From Trichopria drosophilae (lineage: Eukaryota > Arthropoda > Insecta > Hymenoptera > Diapriidae), in contig CM059586.1 in assembly GCA_030407085.1 (NCBI GenBank), positions 101,631,501 through 101,695,500 on the forward strand: a stretch of DNA of 64,000 nt, in the 5' to 3' direction. Under the pieces are notes generated by a model that saw only the letters and a list, made by a program, of their open reading frames with translations, ran no database searches and was not told the origin of the DNA. The position numbers and the translations under genes were made by a program. Numbering within the stretch: the stretch's first letter is position 1; every line of letters begins with the position of its first letter. Below, one piece after another: positions 54,371 through 64,000 of the stretch.

Positions 54371-55645
54371 CTCTTCAAAATTCTACCAAAAGAATTTGTC
54401 AAAAACTCGTTTAAAAAATGATACAGCTGATTTTTCCCAAAAAAATCGCATTTTTTAAAATATTCTTTTCTTAGAACTGCAATTGCACCCGGCTACAGTA
54501 ACAGAGTCCACACAGAAATACAAAATATCGCGTTCAAAATGTTTCAGTTTCAAAAAGACAACATCTGCCATTTTTCAATATTTCAAAATGGTGATTGATA
54601 AATAAGGCCCAAAGAGCTGATTTTGTACATTATTTCTTCGTTAGCCAACTGATAAATGTTTCTAAAGCGGCAATTACTAAACAACTCAAAATGTATGTTT
54701 TTGGGGTCGCTAATTACAAATACGAGGTTACATTTCCAACATTTAATATAGCGGATGATATTTCTAAAATATTTTCGGATTTTTTCAAAATGGCCAATAA
54801 AATGTTTTTAGAGACGCTGGTTACAAGTTAAATGCAATAATCACAAGAGAGTGATAAAATGTCACTTTTCTAAATTTTTTCTTCGATAAATACTATACTG
54901 CAATAAGAAGAGTTTCATTGATTTTTATTGAATTCGTTATTTTATTATTTTATTGTTTATTTGTGTATTTGTTTACATATTTAGTTATATTTAGAATTAT
55001 ATATATATGCCCACTGTTAAAAAAAAGTCTTATTTTGAGGCCGAATATAGACTTAATTTAAGATGTAATAAAACTTCCCTTATACTTGGCATATTTTAGG
55101 ACTATTTAAAATGTAACAATTTCAAGAGTTTTTTTTAAAGTCTAGTTTTATAAGAAGTCAAGCATTCCATCCAAATTCGTTCTAATCGATAATAATAAAA
55201 AATACTCTAAATTATCTGTAAAAGCTTTGTAATGAACACGCGGACCAAAAAACCCTTTAGTGACTGTTTCGAAAAAAATACATATTTTAGTAATGTTATC
55301 CGCCATATTGGATACGCGATTTTGAATTTTGAAAATGTGACCTCATATATATAATCAGTGACCCAAAACTTAAAATTGTAGTTATCGAAAAATTTCCTAT
55401 TTAGAAACTTCTATCGGTTGACTAATAAAGAAATAATATACAAAATCATTTATTAATCGCCATTTTAAAATTGTGGAATGTGGCAGGTACCAATATTTAG
55501 CTGGCACATTTTGAATGCGATATTTTGTGTTTCTGTGATGCTGTTCCCAGGTGTAAATTGCAAATTTAAGAAGAAAACATTTTAAAAAATCCAGCTGTAT
55601 ATTTTTTAGCACGAGTTTTAATCCTAATCTTTAGGCAGAATCTTA
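54371..55645. mobile_element. 1.27-kb foldback element
   Basis: The left arm (54,371-54,830) and right arm (55,240-55,645) are inverted: AAAACTCGTTTAAAAAATGA near 54,402 pairs with TTTTTTAGCACGAGTTTTAA near 55,602, and CACAAAATATCGCATTCAAA-type segments pair near 54,520/55,520. ~120-bp family units lie on minus in the left arm and plus in the right (CCGCCATATTGGATACGCG, 55,301). The spacer is AT-rich. No protein. Confidence 0.8.
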
Positions 55646-56730
55646 AGACCTAGAATATGTGACTACAATAAAGATGTGATTTGAAGATTTTTAAGTCTAA
55701 ACGGATTGTTTAAGTTTACTTTTCCATTATATTATTTTCTAATGAAAAAATTCAAGGCTACTTGTCCCTCGTAGATAAGTCGAAACTACAATTCCAACAA
55801 TTATTAATACACATCTCCGATAGCGGCGTTCGTGAGGCGACAGATTATATCTTATCGTATCATAATACTGTACACATATATTCGTATGAGATGGCTTTTA
55901 AAAGCACCAACTGTTATCGATAACACATGAAAACGCGAGTTTAAAGCTTAATCTGCTCTAAATTTTTATTATTTGTTATCCATTTCAAAATTCAAGTATG
56001 GATTTAAATAACTATAATTCATTGATTGAATTTATATTAAAATTATCACTCCATCTAGCCAACAGTTATTTTCTTAAAGATGTTGATGAACATTACTTTT
56101 ACTCTTTGTAATTCAGTTATTATAAGTGGATTAACAATAATAATAAGTTTATTGAACATTTGACATGCGGTTCACATAAGTAATCTGTATTGTAAAACAC
56201 GAATTTTTCATTAATTTTACACAATACATCATAAAATTAAACGGATTGGTTTTAACAGTGAAACGGAAACATTGATTTAAAGGTTTTTCATTTAGTACTT
56301 GTAATTACAAACGATTCCCCGAGTGACAGTAAATTAAATAAATTTCGATGGCATTGTATTACAATTATTGCATGTGAACAACCGTAGGCTATTTATCGTA
56401 TTATTGATGGAAATAATCCGGCATAATTACAAAAACAGAAATTTTGTTAATTATTTTGGGAAATTTAATATACTTATCATTGTTAAAATATTACGTATAA
56501 TGTGAAAAAATATATATTTATTTATTTATTCTAAAAGCTGCTTTAAAATTGTTTTATTTGTAATGAAAATGTATTCACTCTTAAATACGATACTGACATA
56601 CAATTTTAAACAAAATAACAAATTTATTTCAATAAACAATTTATTATATACGTATAATAATAAATTATTATATTGCCATATCTAAAAAAGTTTTTTTATT
56701 CTAATTTTGAACGAAAATAAAAATGTCGAA
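55646..56730. other. AT-rich noncoding stretch
   Basis: A short CpG-bearing patch at 55,800-55,930; otherwise nothing recognised. Confidence 0.5.
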
Positions 56731-56734
56731 AAGA

Positions 56735-57460
56735 GTATATTTTGCTCCCTAGGGAGAGAATGCGCTATTTTGCTTCCACGATATAGGGAGCAAAATAGCA
56801 TTTTGCGCTCAGAATGTTATTTTTTAAAAAGATTTCCTTTAATATAAACGTATCAAACTCTACATTTGTCAATTATATTTTTCACGAAATATTTTTGAAT
56901 TTTTATGAAAAACGTTAGATTTTTTAGGTACTATACTACGGGAGCGAAATAATTCTTTCTCTCCCTAGGGAACAAATTAAGTATATCCTGGAGTGAAATG
57001 CTTGACGACCGTGCACTTTGGTGTTTGCGATATAACAATATTGAAATTTAATCTAATTTTTCATTATAACTTATTTTGTTTCTTATATTATTAATTTTCT
57101 GTTCTTTATAGAATATTCAGAAAACGTAAATGAAAAGGTGTATAATATTTAACTACAATATAATCTTAATATTTAATAAATATGTACATCTTACCATTAT
57201 GATGCTTAAAAACTACACACGTAACATTCGGCACAACTACGTTTTTCATTGATTTTACTATTTAAATAGTAAGGTAGGCTACCAAATTTTTTGAGGTCAC
57301 TATTTAGAAACAAAATTAACTAAAAACTATAGATGCCTTATCCTATCTTATTAGCAGTTCCAACCATTTATTTTTTTTCGTGTAAGAAAATAGTATGTGC
57401 AAGTATCAAGAACACGCGTTTGTAGACTCGTCGGAAAATAGCTATTTTGCTCCCTAGACG
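56735..57460. repeat. GCTCCCTAGGGAGC palindrome cluster
   Basis: TTTTGCTCCCTAGGGAGAGA near 56,740, ATAGGGAGCAAAATAGC near 56,792, CTCTCCCTAGGGAACAAATT near 56,969 and AGCTATTTTGCTCCCTAG near 57,440 are variants of one palindromic motif in both orientations over 0.7 kb. This could be a TIR element with repeated binding-site-like motifs; termini were not resolved. Confidence 0.5.
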
Positions 57461-57689
57461 CTATATATCTAAAAACAAAACGTTTTTTTTAAGTATTTAT
57501 TTTATTGACAAAACGCATTTCCATTGACTTAAAATTTGTCAGAAACATGCACTCAATGTGTCCACTGATGGAATCTGTCATAAAATATTTTGTCACTTCT
57601 TATCTTAAAATAAATATAACGGTCGATATGACGAAAAATTGTGGATTTTTCAAAAGCGGACAAAATTAAGTAGACATGTAATTCTATTT

Positions 57690-57968
57690 ATACAAAACTC
57701 AATATTCAAGGGTTTTTGAGGCCACTGATTACGAATCTGAGGTTCGTTTTGTTAAATTCAAGATGGCGGACCCAAAATGGCGGCGACAAAATATTAAATA
57801 TTCATCGATTTTTGTGGTTTTCAGTATCCCTATGTTTTTCGGGTCGCTAATTAAGAATCTACGGTCAAATTTTCGAATTTCAAATTGGCGGCGTCAAAAT
57901 GACGGACGGGAAATATTAAATATCGACGTCGAGGTAAAGTTTCAGTACATCTGGGGGTTAATGAGTTA
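57690..57968 (-). repeat. Two ~120-bp family units, minus orientation
   Basis: Two units read GATTACGAATCTGAGGTTCG ... AAGATGGCGGACCCAAAATG and CTAATTAAGAATCTACGGTC ... AATTGGCGGCGTCAAAATGA. They end at GTTAATGAGTTAA, which resembles a degraded TTAA-element end. Open frame 57,763-57,969 is repeat-derived. Confidence 0.6.
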
Positions 57969-58139
57969 ATATATAAAATTTATATTGTCGATTTTTAAAA
58001 CATTACCTCGAAGTCTCTTTGATAAATCTGATAATACTGATTTTTAAAAAAACATGACTAACATCGGGATTAACTCTGATATGATACTGACTTTCCTTGC
58101 GAGTTTGTTATCCTTTTTTAAGTATCAAAAACAAAAAAT

Positions 58140-58800
58140 AAAATAGAAATTCATTGATGCGACCCACGTGCGTATTTCGAAATACTTTTGCACCTCAGCG
58201 TCGACGAGGCTGAAGTATTTTTCAATTTTGACGGTATTTAGGACGCGCGACTTGGTGATTCTAACAATAAGTGTTTTACACCCAATGTGGAAGCCCTTCT
58301 TCCACGACTGGTGGGTAAACTATATGTCGTGAAAGCTGCTTTCTGATCCCTGGCGTGAAATTGCTTTACGTTTGCCTCGGCGGTTCTGGGGTTGCGCGGA
58401 GATTTTTGTTGCTGCTGCCGGCGGGCTTTGGTGTGCGCGCTTTCAAAGCTCGGCTTGAATTCGGCCCTGAATTTACCTAAGGAAAACCTATTAGGAAATC
58501 GCAAAATGCATCCTTTAATGCATTTAATCCTTTCGCGCGCGAAATGAAAAGGCAACGTTTTTCGAATAATCTCTCCCGCGAGTGATGAAAAAACTCCGTC
58601 TACAACGTTTTTACGAATATTATCTTGAAATGTGGTTATTCGTTGAATGTTAAGACATAATCTAAGAGCGTATTTTGCAAGTGACTTTAATAACGCACGT
58701 GGAAATTGTCTCGTTTATTTATTTCCATGCGCCACTCTAAAAAGCCATTATCGGATAATTAGTTAATCCTTGGGAGTACAAAACGTTTAATTCTTCAATC
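58140..58800. other. CpG-retaining island
   Basis: CpG-rich (GCGACCCACGTGCGTATTTC, TTCGCGCGCGAAATG near 58,532). A 105-codon minus frame (58,238-58,555, ATG start, Arg/Gln-rich) is open but has no recognised domain or splice context. Candidate regulatory DNA. Confidence 0.3.
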
Positions 58801-59104
58801 AAATCGATGTCAATGTGAAGAGTTTAAATATATACTGTTGACAAATTTTTATAGCTTTTTTTTGGAAGATTTTGATTGTTACGGGTTTACAAATATTTTG
58901 ATTCAATTTAGTCATTTTCTGAACCAATAATAGCAAAATACTTCCATGTACAAATATACATAACAATGTAACTTACAAATTACCGATAATGTTTGATAAA
59001 ATTCCGTAACACTTTAGTAAATCGCATATAACAAGAGTTCCTGTGTAGATTCTCTTATATCAGATTAAAACTTAATGCAAAAATTAATTAATATTTTCTG
59101 TATT

Positions 59105-59300
59105 CATCAGTCCTAAATGCGCCTCCTTTTATGGGCGTAAAATGGCCATTTCGCGACCCATGTATTGAATGAGGATTTTTCTAAGTCATCATTTGTAAAA
59201 ATCGGAATCGAAAAATATTGTTCGCATCACGGTTGCAGAATTTACGCCTCGAAAAACTGTTATTTTACACCCTTGGTATGAAAAGTACTGTTACAGCGGG
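59105..59300. repeat. GGGCGTAAAA-type repeat, second copy
   Basis: It contains GGGCGTAAAATGGCC, TCGAAAAATATTGTTCGCAT and TTTACGCCTCG, in the same order as the segment at 9.4-9.6 kb. Confidence 0.5.
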
Positions 59301-59463
59301 AGCTGCAGTCGAACAACTGATTGACCGAAACGTTGCACCCGCACCTGGCGGCCAATAACTCAACTACATTAGTAGTAAAAAATAAAAACAATAAATAATC
59401 CCCCGATTTAGTGAATAAAGGCGAATACGCTCACAAATATAAACACAAGATTGCCAGGTTTCA

Positions 59464-59645
59464 GAAAAATAAAACAGCGTGTTTAATTCTTTACCGCCAT
59501 ATTGGATTTGCCATTCTAAATTCTTGAAAAATTACCACATTTTCGTAATCAGCGACCTCAAAAATCCCTATATACCAAGTTTCATAAAGATAAAATCAAA
59601 TTATTTATTTTTGGCCGCCATATTGGATCCGCCATCTTTATTTTT
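59464..59645 (+). repeat. Two ~120-bp family units, near-identical to 20.2 kb
   Basis: The order ATAAAACAGCGTGTTTAATT, CCGCCATATTGGATTTGCCA, CAGCGACCTCAAAAATCCCT, CCGCCATATTGGATCCGCCA tracks 20,153-20,330 at roughly 85% identity. Confidence 0.75.
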
Positions 59646-61525
59646 CTTATATGTTATTACGAATATTTAAAGCTGAGACATTAAAGGCACGATATTTTAA
59701 GGCTCTAACCCAATGACTTTTCATATTCGACATGAAAATATCCATTAAAAATTGTTGTGAAGGAAAAATTGTTTTTTTGTGAATAATTGTTTACAACTTT
59801 TTACACGGTTATTGGAGATAAATTTGTATAAAAGAATCTGAAAAAGATCGAGAATCTTTTGCCCCACAAACTTTTTGAATTGGTTTTTAATGCCAAGAAA
59901 TATTCCCAAAATCTTAAAGAAATTTGTATCCTCTTGGGCGATAATGATGTAACTTACAAATTATCGGTAGTAAAGTAGTGTCAAGGAAAAGAATTCGGTG
60001 CGCCACATCTTACTACTTAAGTAGTCACTCTAACTACTTCTTTTTTTTGCGTGCTCAAGAAAACGTTGTAATAAACTTTACTAGCTTGATACGTTTTAAT
60101 TTTCATTGTCCAGAAGCATAAAAAATATAATCGCTGTACATGGAAACATTTCTTATTCTTCTTTAGTTTATTAATTTTTATTTGTATAATATTTAATTCA
60201 TTGTCTGAATATTAGGTAAAAATACATGAACAGTTATACAGGAAAATCTATCCGTTAAATTTCAACCAAGCATAATCTACCGAATATTTTTACTCATATT
60301 CAGAACGTTTTTCATACCGTATAATCAAATTAAATGGTTTTATTGCATTAGCAGTTAGAAAATGTGTAATGCATAAATTTTGAACCACTTAGGAATTATA
60401 TTGATTCTTTAAAATATAAAAAATTATTCTCTTTATTTAAGGGTGTTCTATTTGTAATAAAATGGATTCCAATATTGCTCAATTTTCATTTGCTAATTTG
60501 ATTGAAATGTCGACAATCAGATAAAAAGTATCTTTGCACAGACATGTACTTTTATCTGTATTAGTATACTTTTTAAATTATTAATCAATCAGTAATCAAA
60601 AAAGCTAATTTTTTGTTGTGAATAATCAATGTGAAAATTGAGTAGTATATTCAGCCTCGCGACTGATTAGTTGATCGTTTACTTTAAAATAGTATATATT
60701 GAATATTTTGCAAGAGAACATTTTACCATTTTTCACTCTACAATAAAGAGTGAATTTTTGCTCTAAGGCATAATTTGATTTTATGAAATCTTTTATTTTT
60801 TTGTCATTATTACATAATTTTAAATAGATTTAATGACAAAAAAATTTGTGTTTGTGAAAAAATTGAGTTTTTTTATTTTTCAAAAATTGCTATGATTTTG
60901 TACATTTTAAAATTTTAAACGGGATTCGAAAGAGCATTGAAAATATTACTTAAGACAAGAAAAAAAATTGATTTTTTATAAAATGGTAACTAACCTATTG
61001 AAAAATATTGTGATTGTTTTTTTTTTGTTTTACCTCATGGACCTTATAACTTCCCACAAACATTTCTTTTAAATAACTTGCATGACGTCTTTATACTAAG
61101 CATTTTCAACCATTTTTTAAATTTTCAGAAAAATTTGAGATGGATTCGGTCCAAGTTAGGAAAAAATGTTTAAAATTAACCAATTTAATTACCTTAATTA
61201 ACAAATTAGCAAATTTTTTTTCAAATTTGCCGCCAGATTGGACTTCCAGATGACGGAATCGTGAAGACCTACGTCAAAAATAGTATTTGACTATTTTTTT
61301 AACTTTAATTTTGATACGAAATGTAAATAAATAAAGAAAACGACAGCAAAAATATGGTCAGTTTATAAAATAGACTATCAAAGAAATCAAAATATTGTGG
61401 GTATTTTTAGTACTTGAACTTCGTATCGTTGTAGTCCATTGAAAATCCTAATGTATTTTTTGCTATTTTTTAGGATTATTATTGATAAAAAAAATAATCA
61501 AATGATGATAAATACGAAATTCAAG
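59646..61525. other. AT-rich noncoding stretch
   Basis: No gene or island; GCCGCCAGATTGGACTTCC near 61,229 is an isolated family unit. Confidence 0.5.
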
Positions 61526-61527
61526 TA

Positions 61528-61788
61528 CAGTAGAGTCTCGGTATATTTACCTACTCGGTTCCTCGCATTCTCCTCCCATCTCGTTCTATTTACCGATAGA
61601 TTAGAAGTGTCGCCACTCCCCTCCTCAATCGCGTTACCTTCGTGACGGCAGCGCAGGCCCTTCCTGAGGCCCCAGCTCGCAAGGTTGGAGAAAAAGAGAG
61701 GGACGACAGGCAAATATAAAGAGACGGAACCGGGAAAATATGCTGGAACGTAAATATAACGAGGCGCAAATATACCGGGACTCTACTG
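61528..61788. mobile_element. TA-flanked MITE, 261 bp, copy 1
   Basis: TA at 61,526-61,527 and 61,789-61,790. Left CAGTAGAGTCTCGGTATATT, inverted right CAGTAGAGTCCCGGTATATT. CAGT ends plus TA target fit Tc1/mariner-type MITEs. The GC-rich interior (AGGCCCTTCCTGAGGCCCC) explains the overlapping open frames on both strands. A second copy of the same length lies at 63,148. Confidence 0.9.
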
Positions 61789-61809
61789 TACATGTTTTTT
61801 TTTTTAATT

Positions 61810-61880
61810 TTCGTCGTTTTGTCATCCGGCCTTATGTTGGTTTTTCTATTTGTCGACTTTGAAACCCGCATCACATCTTT
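61810..61880. mobile_element. Isolated element end, GTCGACTTTGAAACCCGCAT
   Basis: Third relative of the ends at 32,386 and 43,205. Confidence 0.4.
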
Positions 61881-62049
61881 CGATAAATGATGAAGACGAT
61901 TTTTTGTTCATTGTGTCAATTTTTAACGAATTCAAATTGAAAACTAAAAGGACAAACAAAAATTTACACAAGAGGATATCTGAGTTTCCAGACTTCAAAA
62001 AGACCAAAACAAGTCTTGAAAATAAACAAGTGATTCGGGCGGTAACTCA

Positions 62050-62780
62050 TCAGGGAAAATCTAGAATAATCGTCCGAATTTCCGACTGAAAAATCGCGCC
62101 CATCGCATTACCCGAAACAGATTATAGGAATTTTATGAAAATACAGAAGAGGAATTCATTTTCTCGGGGAGTAATTCGCCCAGGCCGGGGGCGATTGATC
62201 GAGTCTAGATACGAGGTCGGAGTCGGCGAAGATATTCGACGATCGATCATCCATGACGGGAACGAACGCCGCCTGCAAGGGAGATAGAGATGAAGTGGCG
62301 CTGACGGGGGCCTAGACGGGGGTTGGGCCGATAGATTACCGTCGACGAGACAATTTTTATTTCTTCAGAAGTTTCCCGGGCAACATTTCGATCGTCGACA
62401 CCGGGAGAAGGAAGGAAAACCACGTACGTCACCCACTTGACGTCATTACGCCAAACATGGGTTTTATCAACGTGTTGCTTCGGAAAAGTGCTATTCAACA
62501 CCAACTGTCGAGGATTTTTTTGTTTTGGTAATTCGAAATGGTGAAGGTCATTGACAATACTTAGTAAATTGTTACATTAACGTCGGCGTCAACTTGATGA
62601 AACTAATAAAAGGTAGCGAAAATTGCGTAAAACAGTATCATCGATTTTCACTTCGCGAGTAATCGGCGAAATTCGTTTGTTCGAGACACCGCCCGATACA
62701 GATGCAACAGTCTCGAAAAGTTTTACTGCAGCCGAGAAGCCGGTTGATCAATTGGTCGCGGAAAATTGACTCGTGATTGA
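62050..62780. other. CpG-retaining island
   Basis: Dense CpG (CCGGGGGCGATTGATCGAGT, GAAGATATTCGACGATCGAT, GTCACCCACTTGACGTCATT). TGACGTCA-like and GATCGAT sites occur. The minus frame at 62,247-62,504 has no recognised domain. Candidate regulatory DNA. Confidence 0.3.
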
Positions 62781-63147
62781 TTTCAGTTGCAATACGGTAG
62801 AAAAGTATCCTTCAAAGAGAATTCAGAAAGTCTATTTTGTCAAGTATTGTTCTCGATATGTTGCAAAATCGTGGTTCGACATATAAATTGCATTTATAAG
62901 ACAAAACGGATCATGTATGGCAGATTCGTGTTTACAATTTCGTATATTTTCTTTTCTGCTGAGAAAATCTGAAAATGTGTTTTTTGATGTGTATTTTTTT
63001 AAAATTAGGTTTAATGCATTAAGTTGAAGCGCAACTTTAAAACTTAGAATTTCAATTTTAGAATAGTACAAAATAGAGCACTGCATATCATATTGGTTAA
63101 ATGGTATTGCCATATAATTTGTACAAGAAGTAAAAAATTTCGGATTA

Positions 63148-63408
63148 CAGTAGAGTCCTGGTATATTTTCCCACTCGGTTCCACATTCCCCTCCCGTCCC
63201 CATATATTTGCAAAAGAAGGAGAGCGCCGCTTCTCCTACTCTCCTCAATCGCGATATATTCGTGACGATACAGCAGGCCCTTCCTGAGGCCGCATCCCGG
63301 AAAGTGGGGGAAAAAGAGAGCGGTGACAGGCAAATATAACGGGACGAGACCTGACAAATATGCAGGGAAGTAAATATAGCGAGATGCAATTATACCGAGA
63401 CTCGTCTG
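63148..63408. mobile_element. TA-type MITE, 261 bp, copy 2
   Basis: Same length and layout as 61,528-61,788: left CAGTAGAGTCCTGGTATATT after TA (63,146-63,147), shared GCAGGCCCTTCCTGAGGCC, right end ACCGAGACTCGTCTG with two changed bases and CG in place of the second TA. The 185-codon minus frame 62,832-63,389 runs through this element and is not a gene. Confidence 0.85.
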
Positions 63409-64000
63409 CGCCTCGTACCGGGAACACCATGCCCGGACCAGAATTACAGTTTTAGTTCCATGTTACATAGTAATACTATTTTCTTGAAATTTGAAAACAC
63501 TTGTGTTTACGTAGAAATTATATAAATGTTTTTTTTTATATTTGGACAGTTTTTTTTTACTTTGACATATTACATGGCAAAGATAATGTTGGGTTCATTT
63601 TTTTATTGCATCTTTCACCGTTTCCAAAACAAAAATCTTGAAAATTGAAACAGAAACTTACTTTTACAGTTTATACAAATTTACAGAACAATATAAATAA
63701 CTAAGTCGGTTAGAACAATAGAAAAATATTCTTAACGACATACAAAAACGGTACTTGTTTAAACAAAATTGATTTTCGATGATTTGGAATTTTAATTGTA
63801 ATTTTTGTGCATCCGAAATGATATTTGGGTTACTACGGCTTGGGTTTTCAGTAAATGCAACCGAAAATGTTGCTGAGTGTACAGTTTTAAAATAGCTTCC
63901 ATATGTGACGAAATAACGATATTTGAGGTTAGAAATTTTACATTATTGTAAATTTAACATGAATGACTTTGAATGCAGGTATAGGAAAACGTGTATTTTT
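63409..64000. other. AT-rich noncoding end of window
   Basis: No feature recognised. Confidence 0.5.

Noticed and set aside
58238..58555. 105-residue Arg/Gln-rich minus-strand protein
   Set aside because: Lies in a CpG island without domain, splice site or conserved motif; kept as island only.
57690..59645. One 2-kb foldback element joining the minus units at 57.7 kb to the plus units at 59.5 kb
   Set aside because: The arms are of different subfamilies and a CpG island lies between; the 59.5-kb block matches 20.2 kb instead.
62832..63389. 185-residue minus-strand protein
   Set aside because: Nearly half lies inside a 261-bp MITE and the rest is AT-rich flank; same-length frames occur in the other MITE copy.
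1..64000. CRISPR arrays, bacterial operons, rRNA
   Set aside because: No direct-repeat/spacer arrays, Shine-Dalgarno-led gene runs or rRNA-like sequence were seen; the DNA is clearly eukaryotic.

Overview
The window is AT-rich (roughly 70% A+T by eye), repeat-laden eukaryotic DNA, most likely from an insect or other arthropod. The supporting signs are short GT-AG introns (76-98 bp), jockey/CR1-type and Penelope-type retroelement remnants, TTAA- and TA-flanked miniature elements, and a protein family that is multi-copy in invertebrate genomes. No bacterial features were seen. The species cannot be named from the sequence.

The centre of interest is 12.5-19.05 kb, a three-layer nested insertion. 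The outer layer is a broken non-LTR reverse transcriptase whose reading frame is split (12,542-12,773 and 18,698-19,050). Inside it is a MITE (12,774-18,689) with GGGTGYACC termini and an 8-bp target duplication differing at one base. Inside the MITE is a 5.6 kb element (12,900-18,544) bounded by TTAA and starting and ending CCCATTA/TAATGGG, i.e. piggyBac-like ends. Its only gene (13,462-17,891) encodes about 1,400 residues of a widespread uncharacterised invertebrate family. The acidic residues of a PIN/FEN-like nuclease core are intact, and a CXC-type cysteine cluster closes the protein. The gene has two short introns, one in-frame stop and one frameshift in a 10-A run, and no recognisable DDE transposase beside it.

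Large parts of the rest are mobile or repetitive. Tandem arrays of a ~120-bp unit with the core CCGCCATTTTGAA form head-to-head inverted (foldback-like) structures near 2.2-3.3, 19.3-20.5, 21.5-22.5, 34.9-36.3 and 54.4-55.6 kb. There are at least a dozen TIR elements. TTAA types lie at 11.1 and 23.6 kb. TA types lie at 32.6, 33.9, 47.8, 61.5 and 63.1 kb. Others lie at 4.7, 24.9, 25.5, 27.8, 29.5, 36.5, 44.2, 45.4, 46.5 and 53.7 kb. Several carry internal arrays of a short motif resembling transposase-binding sites.

Host coding sequence is sparse. The best case is a pair of plus-strand exons at 31,095-31,149 and 31,226-31,377 whose splice phases agree. Weaker candidates are a signal-peptide first exon at 37,469 and a TATA-plus-donor first exon at 46,227. 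GC-richer, CpG-retaining islands (about 4.3, 10.6, 22.7-23.3, 27.4-27.8, 38.1-38.9, 46.0-46.4, 50.0-52.4, 58.2-58.8 and 62.1-62.8 kb) contain no convincing genes and may be promoters or conserved regulatory DNA. The picture fits a long intron or intergenic region around one or a few host genes. A very AT-rich stretch at 38.9-42.8 kb holds nothing recognisable.
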